In this document: positions 62,068-64,000 of the stretch, in pieces
Position numbering within the stretch: position 1 is the first letter of the stretch
Layout of the letters: the number at the start of each line of letters is the position of its first letter
Assembly (NCBI GenBank): GCA_012839295.1
Contig: DUNO01000041.1
Span: 62,001 to 126,000 of the forward strand
Reading direction: 5' to 3'
Origin: Clostridiales bacterium
GTDB taxonomy: Bacteria > Bacillota > Clostridia > Lachnospirales > Lachnospiraceae
DNA length: 64,000 nt
The notes under the pieces: generated by a model
Told to the model about the DNA's origin: nothing
Seen by the model: only the letters and a program-made list of their open reading frames with translations
Database searches by the model: none
Translations under genes and position numbers: made by a program

Positions 62068-64000
62068 ATGATAGTTGATACAAATGCATATGTGCTGTCC
62101 CTGATAAAGGTATTGCTGTGCTGCCTGATCCGGGATTTTGCGGTTCCGCTCCTGGTGTGGAGAAAGCACTTAAGGAAGAAAGGCTATGGTTACCGGTTCT
62201 GGTTTTGCGTGCTTACCCAAGCCAGCCTCCAGATTAATTTGGTACTGCTTCTGGGGTTCTTCAATATCAGCAACCGTTATACGGTGATTGGAAGCAATGT
62301 GGTAATCTATGCCCTGATTGTCTGGAATTATTCCGACAAGAAGTTCTTCCTCCGCTGTAACCGGTTTTTCCGTGACCTGTGGGAGGTCTATAAGGAAGAA
62401 AAGCTGTCCAGGTATATGCTCCAGGGAATGAAGGACGGGCTGAGGAACTGTTGGAAGATGCTATGCCAGCTGCCGCTTTGGGGATACCTGAAAAGGAACT
62501 GGGTGGAAGCCTCCCTCCTTGCAGCTCTGGTGATTTATAATATCTGGTTTTTGACACATAATGTCATGCTGTACCATTGTTATCAATTTTCTGATATTCC
62601 GGTGCACCAATCCTGGATTTATGACCTGGAGCATGGTACCCTGTTCTCTGATGGGATTTATCCCTTTGGAATGCATGTCATGGTGTATATCATCCGCATC
62701 ATTTTCCGACTGAACCTGCGTGAGATCCTGTTGTACGCCGGTGCCTACCAGACGGTTTTGCTTATGATAGCGCTATTTTTACTGGCAAAGGAGATTTTTC
62801 ATGCAAAATATACTCCGGTCACTGTGGTGATGATTATTAGCTTTATGCTGAACCAGAGCCGTTTTGCAGCCTCGCTTCCCCAGGAGGCTGGGATGTATAC
62901 GGTTGTGGGGCTGGCCTATTTCATGCTCCGGTATCTGCATGGGGACAGGAGGAAATTCGTCATAGAACAGGATTCCGCATTCCGGAGGTTCTTCCGCATC
63001 AATGCCTATATTAACCGGAGATATATCAATTCGGAAGCAATTATGCTGATGCTGTGTGTCGCCCTGGTAATTGCTTATCATTTTTATACGGCCATTGCCG
63101 CTATTTTCCTGGTAATTGCCATTGGGCTGGCTTATTTGCCGAGAATCCTTAAAAGGCAATATTTTATTCCGATCCTGTTCTGTGGGATCATGGGGGCGGT
63201 GATCGCAGTCCTGCCAATGGCGGCCTGCCTGGCAAAGGGAATTCCCTTCCAGGAATCAATGGCTTGGGCTACCAGTGTCATCAATAATGAGGAATGGAAG
63301 GGCAGCGATACGTACTACCAGGATATGCTGGCGGAGAAACAGGGCAAGGGAGGCCAGGCTACGGACTCCACAGACCCGGGTTCGGCAAATACGGATTCAT
63401 CAAATACGAATTCATTAAATCCTGATACGTCAGATCTTGATATGCAGGGAAAGGGAGGAACGGGAAAAGGGACGGCTGTCGATTATTCCACAATGACGCC
63501 GGGGGAGATCCTCAAATATGTCTATGGGGCCATGTTTAGCTTTGGAGTTATGGTCATGTTCGGCGGCAGCGCGACGCTGGTAATGTTTTATTGTATGCTG
63601 CTGGGTCTTATCTGCGCGGTTGTGATGCTGCTATGGAAGAAGAACAGGAACTATGGGCATGATTATATCGCTTTGATCCTTAATATGACTATCCTATGCA
63701 TTATCGGGGCAGCCCAGGCGCTGGGAATTATTGAGCTGATAGCGTCCGCCAGGGCGTCCACCTTTGCAGAGCCCTTTGTCGGGCTGATCTATATGCTGCC
63801 GGTGGATTTCGCCTTCCGTATCTTAGGGGGCTGGAAGAGCCGCCATTACCAGACCCTGCTAAGGCTGCTTTCCCTGGGTGTGTGCGGACTGGCGGCGGTT
63901 CTGATCGTGGAGCTGGGGTGGTACCATGCCTATTTCGATGTCAATCAGGCCTATTACAATGAATCGGAGTATCTCACCCGCCATATCAAGAAAGCATATC
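62068..64000 (+). CDS. Large multi-spanning membrane protein (partial at window edge)
   Basis: At least 644 aa, running off the right edge without a stop. AAAGGAGG precedes the ATG at 62068. About ten or more hydrophobic helices are visible (VLLLGFFNISNRY; AYQTVLLMIALFLLAKEIF; AIMLMLCVALVIAYHFYTA; FCGIMGAVIAVLPMAA). A hydrophilic extracellular loop is interrupted by a 5-residue repeat (63382-63441). The topology fits a GT-C transferase or Wzy-type polymerase, consistent with a flippase just upstream, but I cannot name the family. The loop containing YHCYQFSDIPVHQSWIYD near residue 170 could hold active residues. Confidence 0.75.
   Translation, partial: MIVDTNAYVLSLIKVLLCCLIRDFAVPLLVWRKHLRKKGYGYRFWFCVLTQASLQINLVLLLGFFNISNRYTVIGSNVVIYALIVWNYSDKKFFLRCNRFFRDLWEVYKEEKLSRYMLQGMKDGLRNCWKMLCQLPLWGYLKRNWVEASLLAALVIYNIWFLTHNVMLYHCYQFSDIPVHQSWIYDLEHGTLFSDGIYPFGMHVMVYIIRIIFRLNLREILLYAGAYQTVLLMIALFLLAKEIFHAKYTPVTVVMIISFMLNQSRFAASLPQEAGMYTVVGLAYFMLRYLHGDRRKFVIEQDSAFRRFFRINAYINRRYINSEAIMLMLCVALVIAYHFYTAIAAIFLVIAIGLAYLPRILKRQYFIPILFCGIMGAVIAVLPMAACLAKGIPFQESMAWATSVINNEEWKGSDTYYQDMLAEKQGKGGQATDSTDPGSANTDSSNTNSLNPDTSDLDMQGKGGTGKGTAVDYSTMTPGEILKYVYGAMFSFGVMVMFGGSATLVMFYCMLLGLICAVVMLLWKKNRNYGHDYIALILNMTILCIIGAAQALGIIELIASARASTFAEPFVGLIYMLPVDFAFRILGGWKSRHYQTLLRLLSLGVCGLAAVLIVELGWYHAYFDVNQAYYNESEYLTRHIKKAY
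63382..63441 (+). repeat. 15-bp in-frame repeat in the last gene
   Basis: Four 15-bp units encode SANTD, SSNTN, SLNPD and TSDLD within a predicted extracellular loop. Confidence 0.75.

Overview
The window looks like chromosome from a spore-forming, Gram-positive, fermentative Clostridia member, most likely Lachnospiraceae. Supporting signs are an alpha/beta-type small acid-soluble spore protein, AddAB instead of RecBCD, DegV, an iron-sulfur-type PurF, strong GGAGG ribosome binding sites, and a carbohydrate-uptake locus with a YesM/YesN two-component system and no dedicated ATPase. No tRNA, rRNA, insertion sequence or CRISPR array is visible. Species is not assignable from sequence reading alone.

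Layout. 1-10.3 kb: housekeeping genes (3' part of nadE, degV, a membrane-anchored unknown, addB-addA, a spore protein). 10.3-29.8 kb: a glycan-utilization locus. It has a divergent ROK repressor, a GH78 rhamnosidase, a beta-propeller glycosidase, an ABC importer (binding lipoprotein and two permeases), a sensor kinase and AraC-type response regulator, a GH42 beta-galactosidase, a GH106-like enzyme and a GH95 fucosidase. The enzymes lack signal peptides, so imported oligosaccharides rich in rhamnose, galactose and fucose are probably cut in the cytosol. 29.9-31.7 kb: xylulokinase behind its own promoter and an unusual repeat-built leader. 31.7-45.7 kb: a PucR regulator, methyltransferase, Hsp33, HicAB toxin-antitoxin, purC, purF, purB, a degenerate HMA protein, a LysR regulator, dUTPase, a zinc-dependent phospholipase C-like protein, purA and a coiled-coil protein.

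45.9-64 kb: a large exopolysaccharide locus running off the right edge. Its first five genes follow the order of Gram-positive Pel operons: PelD, PelE, a PelA-position protein, PelF, PelG. Further genes are a DUF2304 protein, GT4 and GT2 transferases, a DUF4832-like protein, a transferase fused to BspA-type leucine-rich repeats, a Wzx-type flippase and a large membrane protein that could be a polymerase. PelD carries an N-terminal dehydrogenase-like domain whose catalytic Tyr and Lys are both replaced, and keeps an RxxD c-di-GMP inhibitory-site motif ahead of a broken GGDEF. PelD would sense c-di-GMP, PelF would polymerise and PelG/PelE would export; PelB and PelC are absent, as expected without an outer membrane.

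The most novel signals are non-coding. A structured repeat ending in CGTTAGT fills four gaps of the polysaccharide locus (one gap holds two tandem copies), and one of these gaps has a 119-bp nested inverted repeat in place of the usual hairpins. A different hairpin element lies beside the purC, purF/purB and purA genes. The xylB leader has three Shine-Dalgarno copies alternating with two complementary copies. Short tandem repeats are also expanded inside several coding genes and in many spacers.
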